Shown piece by piece: positions 1 through 7,571 of a stretch of DNA of 22,929 nt. The first letter of the stretch is position 1; each line of letters starts with the position of its first letter. The DNA is from Anaerolineae bacterium (GTDB lineage Bacteria; Chloroflexota; Anaerolineae; JACIWR01): NCBI GenBank assembly GCA_021162125.1, contig JAGGZG010000334.1:1-22929 (forward strand). Reading direction: 5' to 3'. Below the pieces are notes generated by a model. It worked only from the letters and a program-made list of their open reading frames with translations. It made no database searches and was not told the origin of the DNA. The position numbers were made by a program, and so were the translations under genes.

Positions 1-75
1 CCGCCTGAGAAGTGTACGGTAGTGAAACGAACCGTTCCAGGGTTCTTCGCGGATTCGTGGGGCTATCGCCGGAAG

Positions 76-177
76 GCCTGGACGTAAACGTCCAGGCTAA
101 GAGGACGAAGGGCGCTAAAGCGCCCTGGGCCCGCTTCAGCGGGCTTTGTCCTTTCAGCCTGATGCTTGAGCATCGGG
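76..177. repeat. Cluster of four GC-rich hairpins with TNNA loops
   Basis: Four perfect or near-perfect hairpins lie in a row: arms 76-84/89-97 with loop TAAA, 110-115/120-125 with loop TAAA, 129-134/139-144 with loop TTCA, and 158-165/170-177 with loop TTGA (one G-T pair). The first has the 9-bp arm GCCTGGACG, which recurs exactly at 22598-22619. Positions 1-348 hold no convincing gene: the only long plus-strand frame runs straight through these hairpins and through the efp terminator. Related clusters lie at 11478-11583 and 22488-22619. I read these as dispersed intergenic repeats, not as one terminator. Confidence 0.75.
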
Positions 178-273
178 ACACCGACGCGAACCCCACTATT
201 CCACGTAGAACCCGTTCCAGTTGCTCGCCGGAGAGATGGATAGGCGTACCCCGTGGAAAGGGTGGCGCAGTAA

Positions 274-309
274 GTGAAAAGCCCATTCCCGGAGGAACGG
301 GCCTTTCAC
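274..309 (-). terminator. Intrinsic terminator of efp
   Basis: On the minus strand, just past the efp stop, a 9-bp stem (302-294 with 289-281, one G-U pair, 4-nt loop) is followed by TTTTC. Outer bases 274-279 pair with 304-309 and extend the stem past one mismatch at 280/303. The strong stem, the U-run and the position about 40 nt after the stop fit a Rho-independent terminator. Confidence 0.8.
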
Positions 310-348
310 CTGGCTCGTATTGCGCTGCCCTGTGCGGTGAAGCGCCGT

Positions 349-906
349 CTACACGCGGGTGACGTAGCTCCCGTCCCTCGTATCCACGCGGATGACGTCC
401 CCCTCGTTCACAAAGAGGGGCACGGTGACCTTGAGCCCGGTTTCCGTGGTGACCTGCTTGGTGGCACCGGTGGCCGTGTCGCCTGCGTAGCCGGGCGGGG
501 ACTCGATCACCCGCAGGTCCACGGTGGTGGGCAGTTCTATGTCAATAGGCTGGCCCTCGTACACGGAGAGGCTCAGCGTTTGCCCCTCAACCAGGTAGTT
601 CACCGCGTCCCCCAGCATCTTGGCGCTGAGCGCCGGCTGTTCGTAGGTTCTGGTGTTCATAAAGTAATAGAGGTCGCCGTCGTGGTAGAGGTACTGCACT
701 TCCAAACTATCAATGCGAACGTCCTGCACCCGATCTCCGGAAATAAAGTTCTTATCCACCGTGGCCCCGGTGCGCAGGTTGCGAATCTTGGTGCGGATGA
801 TGGCCTTGCCACGTCCCGGCTTGTAGTGCTGGTATTCGATGACTTTATAAAGCTCTCCATCCATCTCGAAGGTGGTACCTTTGCGCAATTCGTTTACGTC
901 AATCAC
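349..906 (-). CDS. efp: Elongation factor P
   Basis: This is a 185-residue translation factor that binds next to the ribosomal E/P site and relieves stalling at polyproline stretches. The length and three-domain layout match bacterial EF-P: an N-terminal KOW-like domain (about 1-62), a central OB domain (about 65-125) and a C-terminal OB domain (about 130-185) ending in the typical GDVIRVDTRDGSYVTRV region. The start is GTG at 906, with AGGAGG seven bases upstream, and the downstream residues MIDVNELRKG match the family start. The domain I loop reads KPGRGKA, with Arg32 where E. coli EF-P has its modified Lys34. The modification state cannot be predicted and no modifying enzyme gene is in the window. 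The gene is monocistronic, with its own promoter (972-1000) and terminator. The Thr-Pro-rich protein at the right edge is the sort of client EF-P serves. Confidence 0.97.
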   Translation of the reverse strand: MIDVNELRKGTTFEMDGELYKVIEYQHYKPGRGKAIIRTKIRNLRTGATVDKNFISGDRVQDVRIDSLEVQYLYHDGDLYYFMNTRTYEQPALSAKMLGDAVNYLVEGQTLSLSVYEGQPIDIELPTTVDLRVIESPPGYAGDTATGATKQVTTETGLKVTVPLFVNEGDVIRVDTRDGSYVTRV

Positions 907-971
907 GTTGTGTCCTCCTGGGAAATTGTTTGGGCAAGCGAAATTGTGTCTGACCGCGTTTGCACGAGGAG

Positions 972-1000
972 ATTATAGGTGCATCCCAGGCACTTGTCAA
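972..1000 (-). promoter_or_regulatory. Perfect-consensus sigma-70 promoter of efp
   Basis: On the minus strand TTGACA (1000-995) and TATAAT (977-972) are separated by exactly 17 bp, matching the vegetative consensus at all twelve positions. Transcription should begin near 965, giving a leader of about 60 nt before the GTG start. This suggests strong constitutive expression, as expected for a translation factor. Confidence 0.88.
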
Positions 1001-1106
1001 ATCATCTCGTGCCCTCGGCCTGAGCTGCATGGCGAGTCCGTCGAATCATCGGGCCGAAAGCACTCTGGGGAATCGCTGCGCCCTCCCGTCTGATCACAGC
1101 GCGGGC

Positions 1107-3977
1107 TTATTGTGAGTCCTCCGCACTGGAGACGAAAGGCCCGCCGTCAATCCAGGCGGCGGCCAGACGGGGCAATTCGACCAGAGGGCCTCTGCGTACA
1201 GTGCACTGTGGCAGTGAGTGGAGGAACGCAACCCCGTAACGCTTGGTCAGCAGGCGCTTGTCCAGCACGACGACTACTCCCCGGTCGGTGCTACTGCGGA
1301 TCAGGCGACCAAACCCCTGGCGAAAGCGGAGGATGGTCTCTGGTACGGAGTACTCGCCAAAAGGGTCCGCAAAGGTCTCGGCACGGGCGGCGAAGACGGG
1401 GTCGCTGGGCACGGAGAAGGGCAAGCGGGCGATGACCAGGCAGGAAAGCGCTTCACCCATGACGTCAATCCCCTCCCAGAAACTGCGCGTCCCCAGGAGT
1501 ACTGCCCGCTCGGTTGTGCGGAAGTTCTCCAGCAACTGGGCCCGCGAGGTGCCATCCCCTTGCGAAAAGACTACGATGCCATCCTCGACCAGGGTAGGGG
1601 CGATGACCTTGGAGGTAGCGCGGAGCTGGCTGTACGAGGTAAACAGTACCAGCATCCGCCCCCGCGTAGCGCGGGCCAACTCCACCAGTGTCTTCTCGAC
1701 CGTCTTCTGGTAGTAGGGCTGGCGGGGTTCGGGGATGTCCGTGGGCAGGTAGAGCAGGACTTGGCGCTCGAAGTCGAAGGGTGAGCCGAATGCTACCTCG
1801 TCCACCTCGTCAGCGCCCAACCGCTCGCGGATGAAGGAGAAAGTGCCATCGGTGCGCAGAGTTGCCGAGGTAAGGATTACGCACTCTTTGGGCAGGAACA
1901 GGTGGCGCTGCACCAGGTTCCCCACGTGCAGGGGTGCAGCGTGCAGGGAGACGGTGTTGCTGCGGGCCCCAATCTGCGCCCAATAAATCTCCCGTGGCGA
2001 GGGATTGGTCACAATTGCCTCTGCCTGCTCCCGAATTGTGGCCAGGTGAGAGGCCAGCCCGGCAAGTTCCTGTCGCAGGTCCTCGGCATCGGGAATGTCG
2101 TACTTGGTCAACTCTCCCAGGCCACCGGCCAACTGTTCCAGGCCATCCGACAGACGGAGGAGGTGTGCGGAAAGGTTATCCCAGACTATCTCCACGTTCG
2201 ACCAGGCCGGTTGAGCGCGCATTCCGCCTTCCAGGCGCACCCGCCGGTCGTACTGCCCTTTGCCCTCACTGTGACTTTCCAGAAATAAGGTCAGGTCGTT
2301 GAAGAAGTCATATAATCGCAGCCGGGCTTGTTCCGTCTCGCGCTGAAGCTGCTTGATGTGCGCGGTCAGTTTCTCCTCGATGGCTCGTGGCAATTTGCCC
2401 CGGCAGCGGCCCAGTACTTCGCCCAGGATGCCGCCGAAACGCTTCGCGTCGCTTTGGCCCGAACCGACCTCGCGCAGCAGCCGTTCTACGGTAGCCTGGT
2501 TCACCTCGAAGCTCAGTTGTTTGGTAGTGGCATCTTCCAGGTGATGGGCCTCGTCCACGATGAGATAGCGATATTCGGGCAGCACCCGATTTTCCACAGC
2601 CACGTCTGCGAGCAAGAGGGCGTGGTTGACGACGATGAGATGGGAACCCTCTGCCACCTGGCGGGCGCGGTAGAAAAAGCACTGATTGCGCTGGCGATAG
2701 GGACAGCGATCTGCAGCGCAAGCCTCCGCCTCCGAGCAGACCCGTCGCCACACTGCCTGTTCCTGGGTGCTGGGCAAGAACAGCTCACCCTTGTCGCCGG
2801 TGCGGGTGTGGGGCAGCCAGACGAGTATCTTGGCCAGCACTCGCATCTCGATGGGCTGTAGCAGGCCAGAGTGGCGCAGGGCGGCCAGCCGACGCTGGCA
2901 CAGATAGTTGTTACGTCCTTTCAGCACGCAGGCCCTGAACTCGAAAGGCAGTATTTTCCGCAAGTCGGGGATGTCCTTGTTGAAGAGCTGATCCTGGAGG
3001 TTGATGGTGTTGGTGGAAATCACTACCCGCTCGCCGTTTTGCACCGCGAAGTGTACGGCGGGAAGCAGGTAGGCCACCGATTTGCCGATGCCCGTGCCGG
3101 CCTCCACGAGGAGGTGTCGGCCCTCGTTGAACGCCCGGGCCACGGCACGCAGCATCTGTACCTGGGGGGGACGGTACTCGTATCCCGGAAACTGTTGGGC
3201 GAACGCTCCGCCCTCCTCCAGTAGCGCGGTTAGTTGGTCTACGTCCAAGGGGGTACGTCGCCCGGCAGGCCGCAATGGTTTGATCTCATCCTCGTGACTG
3301 AGGATCAGACCCAGCACGTCTCTTTTCCCCACCAACCCTTTGGCCCGCAACTGCTGACCAATCGCTCCGGTGAAGGCATTGCGCGCCTGCTCCCTCTCCA
3401 CCTGGCGAAACACTTCCCGCAACGGCCAATCCACGCGCGCGGCCAGGCGGTTGATCTCGCGGATCACCGCCGGGTCCAGGGAAGACGCCTGACGCAGCAG
3501 GGCCAGGAACAGGTCTTTTGTGGCCAGGGCGTCATCCAGGGCACGGTGCCGATTGGGGAAAGCGATACCCAGCGCCTCGGCCAACTTGCCCAGGCTGTAA
3601 CGGGCGGCATGGGGCAATAGAATGCCGGCCAGCTCGAAGGTGTCAATGGGCAGATTGTCCAGGAATAGCCTGTAACGGCGGAGGATCTTCAGGTCGAAAT
3701 TCACAATGTTATGACCGACGAGGGGATGCCGGCCCACGAATCGCCTCAGCGGTTCGAGTAGAGACTCTATAGTTGGGGCCCGGCTGACCTCCCTGGAGGT
3801 GATACCGGTCAGTTGTTCGATCTTGTAGGGGATAGGCCGTTGGGGGTTCACCAGGCTGGACCAGGTGTCGAGTACCTGATCGTCACGGAATTTCACCGCC
3901 CCGATTTCGATGATTGCGTCCCGGTCGGGACTCAGGCCGGTGGTTTCCAGGTCGAGGGCAACGTAGGTTCGTGGCAT
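1107..3977 (-). CDS. dinG: DnaQ-type 3'-5' exonuclease fused to DinG-family helicase
   Basis: This 956-residue protein joins a DEDD exonuclease to an XPD/DinG-type superfamily 2 DNA helicase, an arrangement known from Gram-positive DinG. Exonuclease motifs are DLE (Asp9, Glu11), GHNIVNFD (His89-Asp95) and HRALDDA (His144, Asp149). The helicase shows a Q-like RPPQ (269-272), Walker A GTGIGKS (294-300), DEAH (475-478) and motif VI QGFGRLIRSSTDRG (about 887-900). Cys360 in KGRNNYLC plus Cys420, Cys425 and Cys433 (Cys414 is also near) are placed like the 4Fe-4S ligands of E. coli DinG, so an iron-sulfur helicase is likely. The predicted role is unwinding or trimming DNA in repair or replication-fork rescue. 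The ATG at 3977 has only a weak ribosome site, but the family N terminus starts here. No clear terminator follows. Confidence 0.95.
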   Translation of the reverse strand: MPRTYVALDLETTGLSPDRDAIIEIGAVKFRDDQVLDTWSSLVNPQRPIPYKIEQLTGITSREVSRAPTIESLLEPLRRFVGRHPLVGHNIVNFDLKILRRYRLFLDNLPIDTFELAGILLPHAARYSLGKLAEALGIAFPNRHRALDDALATKDLFLALLRQASSLDPAVIREINRLAARVDWPLREVFRQVEREQARNAFTGAIGQQLRAKGLVGKRDVLGLILSHEDEIKPLRPAGRRTPLDVDQLTALLEEGGAFAQQFPGYEYRPPQVQMLRAVARAFNEGRHLLVEAGTGIGKSVAYLLPAVHFAVQNGERVVISTNTINLQDQLFNKDIPDLRKILPFEFRACVLKGRNNYLCQRRLAALRHSGLLQPIEMRVLAKILVWLPHTRTGDKGELFLPSTQEQAVWRRVCSEAEACAADRCPYRQRNQCFFYRARQVAEGSHLIVVNHALLLADVAVENRVLPEYRYLIVDEAHHLEDATTKQLSFEVNQATVERLLREVGSGQSDAKRFGGILGEVLGRCRGKLPRAIEEKLTAHIKQLQRETEQARLRLYDFFNDLTLFLESHSEGKGQYDRRVRLEGGMRAQPAWSNVEIVWDNLSAHLLRLSDGLEQLAGGLGELTKYDIPDAEDLRQELAGLASHLATIREQAEAIVTNPSPREIYWAQIGARSNTVSLHAAPLHVGNLVQRHLFLPKECVILTSATLRTDGTFSFIRERLGADEVDEVAFGSPFDFERQVLLYLPTDIPEPRQPYYQKTVEKTLVELARATRGRMLVLFTSYSQLRATSKVIAPTLVEDGIVVFSQGDGTSRAQLLENFRTTERAVLLGTRSFWEGIDVMGEALSCLVIARLPFSVPSDPVFAARAETFADPFGEYSVPETILRFRQGFGRLIRSSTDRGVVVVLDKRLLTKRYGVAFLHSLPQCTVRRGPLVELPRLAAAWIDGGPFVSSAEDSQ

Positions 3978-4021
3978 CGAGCGTCCGATCTAGCGCGATT
4001 ATCGCGAAAGTGTTCGTGCAC

Positions 4022-4060
4022 TTACCCTCCTGCAGACTTTAGGAACCTGCGGGAGGGTAA
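4022..4060. repeat. 14-bp-arm palindrome at the dinG leader
   Basis: Arms 4022-4035 and 4047-4060 pair over 14 bp with a single G-T, around an 11-nt loop. Counting from the predicted dinG promoter, the palindrome starts within about 10 nt of the transcript's 5' end. Its right arm shares AACCTGCGGGAG exactly with the palindrome at 18661-18689, so the two belong to one dispersed family. It could protect the mRNA end or be a selfish repeat. Confidence 0.65.
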
Positions 4061-4073
4061 ATAAGTTTGGAAT

Positions 4074-4102
4074 ACTATACCACAAAAGGGAAGATTTGTC
4101 AT
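4074..4102 (-). promoter_or_regulatory. Promoter of dinG
   Basis: On the minus strand ATGACA (4102-4097; 5 of 6 consensus bases) and TATAGT (4079-4074; 5 of 6) are spaced 17 bp apart. The predicted start near 4067 gives a leader of about 90 nt that carries the palindrome at 4022-4060. No LexA-like operator was recognised, so SOS control is not supported by eye. Confidence 0.6.
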
Positions 4103-4115
4103 CTGTGAGTAAGCC

Positions 4116-4148
4116 AGGTGCCCGGCACTTTATAAGTGCCGGGCACCT
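4116..4148. repeat. Perfect 15-bp inverted repeat (AGGTGCCCGGCACTT family)
   Basis: The arm AGGTGCCCGGCACTT (4116-4130) is exactly mirrored at 4134-4148 around a 3-nt loop. A second copy with one mismatch lies at 10074-10107. It sits between two divergent promoters, so it is outside both predicted transcripts and is unlikely to be a terminator here. The arms are themselves partly palindromic (GTGCCCGGCAC). Confidence 0.8.
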
Positions 4149-4172
4149 GAACGCTTGCATCTGCGGAACAAG

Positions 4173-4202
4173 TTGGACAAGGAAAACAAATTACGCTATA
4201 AT
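4173..4202 (+). promoter_or_regulatory. Promoter of the amidohydrolase/lipid gene set
   Basis: A perfect TATAAT (4197-4202) is preceded by TTGGAC/TGGACA (4173-4179) at 17-18 bp. It is the only good promoter seen ahead of the plus-strand run 4335-10071, so it may drive the whole group. The leader to the first ATG would be about 125 nt. Confidence 0.65.
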
Positions 4203-4297
4203 CAAACGGTCTGGGTGCGACCGATCTCCGGTGGCTTCGCAGGATGGAGATGATCCCACCGTACTACTTCGGGCGTATTCACGGGGAAGGGCCGGGG

Positions 4298-4321
4298 CTT
4301 GTCCTGAGCGAAGCCGAAGGG
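4298..4321 (+). repeat. Short dispersed repeat of the TCCTGAGCGAAG type
   Basis: The 24-base stretch containing TCCTGAGCGAAGCCGAAGG resembles a short repeat common in intergenic DNA of many environmental bacteria. When misread as protein it gives the familiar spurious strings CPERSRR and VLSEAEG, both present here in overlapping frames. Only one copy is in the window, so the repeat identity rests on memory of the family. It lies in the leader of the amidohydrolase gene. Confidence 0.5.
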
Positions 4322-4334
4322 ATGGGGGTCAGAA

Positions 4335-5945
4335 ATGCAAGCAAACCTTGTTCTCTACAACGGTGTTATTTATACAATGGACGAGCGTTTGCCGCGTGCT
4401 CCGGCGGTGGCGATTGCCGGCAACCGCGTGCTGGCCCTGGGCGACGACGCGGCCATGCGTGAGCTACTGGCCCCCGGTGGTGAGGCGATAGACCTGGCGG
4501 GGCGGGCGGTGGTGCCCGGCTTCGTGGATAGCCACATCCACTTCGTGGAGTACTCACTGCGCCTGCGGCACATTGACCTTGCGGACGTGCCTACTCTGGA
4601 CGAGACGCTGTCGCGGGTGGCCACCCGTGCGGCGCAGACCCCTCCAGGTGAGTGGCTGCTTGGCGGGGGGTGGGACCGCAATTTGTGGCCAGGGGGAGCT
4701 TTCCCTACCCGGACCGATTTGGACACCGTCGCCCCCCAACACCCTGTAGTCTTAAAAAGCAAGGATTGCCATGTTATCTGGCTCAACAGCCGGGCGCTGG
4801 CCCAGGCCGGCATCACAGCTCAGACCCCCGATCCGGCTGGCGGTGAGATCGAGCGCGACGCGGCGGGCAAACCCACCGGCATTCTTAAGGAAAAGGCTAT
4901 CGAGTTAGTTGAGAAAGTCATCCCCCGGCCACCGAGGGAAACACTGCTGAACGCGCTGGAAGAGGGCATGGCCAACGCGCAACGGGCCGGGCTGGTAGGC
5001 ATCCACGACTGCGAGGACGAGGAGGCCTTCGCCGCTTTTCAGATGCTTCACCGGCAGGGCAAACTTGGCCTGCGGGTGTTGATGCACATTCCGGTTATAA
5101 ATCTGGAAGCAGCGATTCAGCTTGGCCTGCGTTCGGGCTACGGCGATGATTTCTTGCGTATTGGCGGGGTGAAAATGTTTGCCGACGGCGCGCTGGGTTC
5201 GCGCACGGCAGCCATGATCGAACCCTACGAGGGCGAAGCGGACAATCGCGGGATCGTGGTCACGCCACCAGGGGAATTGCGCCGCCTGGTGGGCACGGCT
5301 CACCGGTCAGGACTGAGCGTGGCCGTTCACGCCATCGGCGACGCGGCCAACCGTGCTGTACTGGACGCGCTGGCGACGGTTATCGAGCAGCCACGGACAG
5401 CCGTAGCTCCGGCGCTGCCCCACCGCATCGAGCACGTCCAACTCCTGCATCCAGCGGACGTCCCCCGTCTGGCCGAGCTGGGGGTAGTGGCCTCGATGCA
5501 GCCCATCCACGCCACCTCGGACATGGAGATGGCGGACGCCCACTGGGGTGCGCGGAGCGAGTGGGCCTATGCCTGGCGCAGCCTGTTGCGAGCAGGCACG
5601 GCGTTGGCTTTCGGCTCGGATTGCCCGGTGGAATCCCTGGACCCGCTGCGGGGCATTCACGCGGCAGTAACCCGTCGCCGGCCGGATGGCTCGCCGGGCG
5701 AGGAGGGATGGTATCCAGAGCAGCGGCTCACCGTCGCCGAGGCGGTGAGAGCCTACACCCGGGGAGCCGCTTATGCCGCCGGCCAGGAAGCCGTCGCCGG
5801 CTCGATCACACCGGGCAAGCTGGCCGACCTGGTCGTGCTTTCACGCGATATTTTCACCTGCGACCCGATGGACATCCTCAACACCGAGGTGCTGGCCACC
5901 GTGCTGGATGGACGGTTCGTCCATCGGGCTGCCGCGTTGGATTGA
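4335..5945 (+). CDS. YtcJ-type metal-dependent amidohydrolase
   Basis: This 536-residue cytoplasmic enzyme of the amidohydrolase_3/YtcJ group hydrolyses an unknown amide, possibly an N-acyl compound. The N-terminal beta domain (LVLYNGVIYTMDE) leads to the metal site GFVDSHIHF (His67, His69). Further family features are FADGALGSRTAAM, the metal or substrate histidine in PHRIEHVQL, the catalytic aspartate in AFGSDCPVE, and the C-terminal ITPGKLADLVVL return to the beta domain. The length is normal for the family and there is no signal peptide. The ATG at 4335 is chosen because the conserved N terminus begins there; GGGGGT upstream is only a weak ribosome site. It is the first gene of a plus-strand group, 20 nt before the phosphatidyltransferase, but a functional tie to lipid synthesis is unproven. 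Confidence 0.9.
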   Translation: MQANLVLYNGVIYTMDERLPRAPAVAIAGNRVLALGDDAAMRELLAPGGEAIDLAGRAVVPGFVDSHIHFVEYSLRLRHIDLADVPTLDETLSRVATRAAQTPPGEWLLGGGWDRNLWPGGAFPTRTDLDTVAPQHPVVLKSKDCHVIWLNSRALAQAGITAQTPDPAGGEIERDAAGKPTGILKEKAIELVEKVIPRPPRETLLNALEEGMANAQRAGLVGIHDCEDEEAFAAFQMLHRQGKLGLRVLMHIPVINLEAAIQLGLRSGYGDDFLRIGGVKMFADGALGSRTAAMIEPYEGEADNRGIVVTPPGELRRLVGTAHRSGLSVAVHAIGDAANRAVLDALATVIEQPRTAVAPALPHRIEHVQLLHPADVPRLAELGVVASMQPIHATSDMEMADAHWGARSEWAYAWRSLLRAGTALAFGSDCPVESLDPLRGIHAAVTRRRPDGSPGEEGWYPEQRLTVAEAVRAYTRGAAYAAGQEAVAGSITPGKLADLVVLSRDIFTCDPMDILNTEVLATVLDGRFVHRAAALD

Positions 5946-5965
5946 GCGCATTATTGGAGAAAAAC

Positions 5966-6583
5966 ATGGCCAATAAGGTAACACTTCTTCGCTTTCCCTT
6001 ACTAATTGCCGTTATATTCCTGCTTTACCTCGGTGGTGTTGGGGGAAAGCTGATAGCCGTCCCGGCGATTCTTTTGCTCATCCTAATGGACACATTTGAC
6101 GGTATTATTGCCAGGTCTCGCAACGAGACCTCTCTTCTGGGCAGTGTATTAGATATCGCAGCAGACCGAGCCGTGGAGATTATATTATGGGTCTGTTTCG
6201 CTGATCTGGGGCTGATCCCGGTAGCCATTCCCATCATCGTTATTTTGCGGGGGGTTACCGTGGATGCCCTGCGTAGCCTGAGCGTGAGTTCGGGAAAAAC
6301 GCCCTTCGGGATGATGCAGTCCAAGTGGGGAAGGCGATTGGTAGTTTCGAGGCCAATGCGCACAGGATACGCAGTGGCCAAAGGGGTCGCCTTCTGTGGC
6401 CTGGCCCTTGCTCATGGTTTGCAAACACCTCTTATGGGCACACCGCATGAATTCCTCTGGCGGGCAGTATGGATTTTTTCCTCAGCGGTGAGTTGGATCG
6501 CGGTTGTGCTGTGCCTGATGCGCGGCATCCCCGTGTTCATAGAGGCTCGAGCTTTCTTACATGAAAGCAAAGGAGGAGCATAG
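5966..6583 (+). CDS. CDP-alcohol phosphatidyltransferase
   Basis: This 205-residue integral membrane enzyme transfers a phosphoalcohol from a CDP-activated donor to an acceptor alcohol, making a phosphodiester lipid. The signature D-x2-DG-x2-AR-x8-G-x3-D-x3-D is complete: Asp42, Asp45, Gly46, Ala49, Arg50, Gly59, Asp63, Asp67, following the hydrophobic segment 10-41. Further hydrophobic helices lie at about 70-95, 135-150 and 165-185. A longer frame opens upstream inside the amidohydrolase gene, but ATG 5966 follows TTGGAGA and gives the normal family N terminus (MANKVTLLRFPL). Whether it is a PgsA-, PIS- or archaetidyltransferase-like enzyme cannot be decided by eye. The adjacent acyltransferase, nucleotidyltransferase and phosphatase genes suggest an inositol-phosphate-like or other phosphorylated head group. 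Confidence 0.9.
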   Translation: MANKVTLLRFPLLIAVIFLLYLGGVGGKLIAVPAILLLILMDTFDGIIARSRNETSLLGSVLDIAADRAVEIILWVCFADLGLIPVAIPIIVILRGVTVDALRSLSVSSGKTPFGMMQSKWGRRLVVSRPMRTGYAVAKGVAFCGLALAHGLQTPLMGTPHEFLWRAVWIFSSAVSWIAVVLCLMRGIPVFIEARAFLHESKGGA

Positions 6584-6626
6584 GCCATTCACACACAGGT
6601 TCGGCTTGTGGGGGAGAAAACGGAAG

Positions 6627-7571
6627 ATGAGGATTCAAGATGTGATTAGTAGCCGTCCGGCAATTGGCATGGGAATGATCATGGCCAGGTATCTCCCTCG
6701 GCGTGCAGGATATGCGTTGGCAGGCGCTGCAGCCACCCTGTTAACCCGAATCTCTCCTCAAATCTATCAAGTCGTGCGTGCCAATTTACAGCAAGTTCTG
6801 GGGACATCTGCCGACGATGAGACTTTGAGCAGAGCCACCTACCACGTATTCCGTTATGCAGCCTGCACTTACTATGATCTGTTCCACATTCTGAAGCAAG
6901 GACCGCAGGCAATTGCTTCCACAGTCCATATCCCCCCTCCGGCTCGCTCTCATCTGACCGAAGCGCTTGCTCAGGGCAAGGGAATAATCCTGGCCACCGC
7001 GCATTTAAGCAACTTTGACTTGGCCGGTTTGGCTATCGCAGCTCAGGGAATCTCTCTACAAGTGCTCACCCTGGCCAATCCCCCCAAAGGCTTCCAATTA
7101 CTCAACCGGCTTCGCTCCGCAGGTGGCCTGATGACTACCCCAATATGTGTGGCCACCCTGCGCGCAGCGGTCAAGAGGCTACGCAGTGGAGGTATGGTAG
7201 CCACCGGGGTGGACCGTCCCACCGGACACGGCGAGGAGATGGTGCAGTTTTTCGGCCGGCCCGCTCCCTTGCCCATGGGGTACATCCGGCTGGCCTTAAA
7301 AACAGGGGCCATCCTTTTAGTCGGTTGTTGTTATTACGAGGCAGAAATGGGGTACGTTATCAATATCGCCCCTCCGATGGACATGATCCGCACTGGAGAC
7401 AGACATAAAGACCGGCTACTCAATGCTCGCCGGGTGATAGCCATCCTCGAGGGATTCATCCGCGACCATCCCGACCAGTGGATGATGTTTGTGCCTGTGT
7501 GGCCTGACCTTCCTTTAGGACAACGGCCGGACTGTGTAGAAGTTCGGCAGACTATGGGAGGCGAAGAATGA
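6627..7571 (+). CDS. LpxL/HtrB-like lysophospholipid acyltransferase
   Basis: This 314-residue membrane-associated acyltransferase transfers a fatty acyl chain to a lipid acceptor. The catalytic HLSNFD (His126-Asp131, the H-x4-D motif) follows a typical QGKGIILATAH lead-in. GVDRPTGHGEEMVQFFGRP (about 194-212) matches the second conserved block of the LpxL family, which has an FFG and a following G/LA helix. A start 66 bases upstream (6561) would overlap the previous gene but lacks a ribosome site; ATG 6627 has GGGGAG ten bases ahead and gives a normal N terminus. The stop overlaps the next start (ATGA at 7568-7571), so translation is coupled. No lipid A genes are visible, so by context the acceptor is more likely a phospho- or glycolipid; the mannoside acyltransferase PatA is a related precedent. 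Confidence 0.85.
   Translation: MRIQDVISSRPAIGMGMIMARYLPRRAGYALAGAAATLLTRISPQIYQVVRANLQQVLGTSADDETLSRATYHVFRYAACTYYDLFHILKQGPQAIASTVHIPPPARSHLTEALAQGKGIILATAHLSNFDLAGLAIAAQGISLQVLTLANPPKGFQLLNRLRSAGGLMTTPICVATLRAAVKRLRSGGMVATGVDRPTGHGEEMVQFFGRPAPLPMGYIRLALKTGAILLVGCCYYEAEMGYVINIAPPMDMIRTGDRHKDRLLNARRVIAILEGFIRDHPDQWMMFVPVWPDLPLGQRPDCVEVRQTMGGEE

Noticed and set aside
12..362. Open frame of 116 codons at the left edge
   Set aside because: It runs through four hairpin repeats and into the efp terminator and gene, with no ribosome site or recognisable protein features.
4244..4462. Small frame containing the string VLSEAEG
   Set aside because: This peptide is a translation of a known type of dispersed repeat and overlaps the amidohydrolase start.
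5561..5965. Upstream extension of the phosphatidyltransferase frame
   Set aside because: It lies within the amidohydrolase gene in another frame. The Arg/Gly-rich extension has no family match, and ATG 5966 has a suitable start context.
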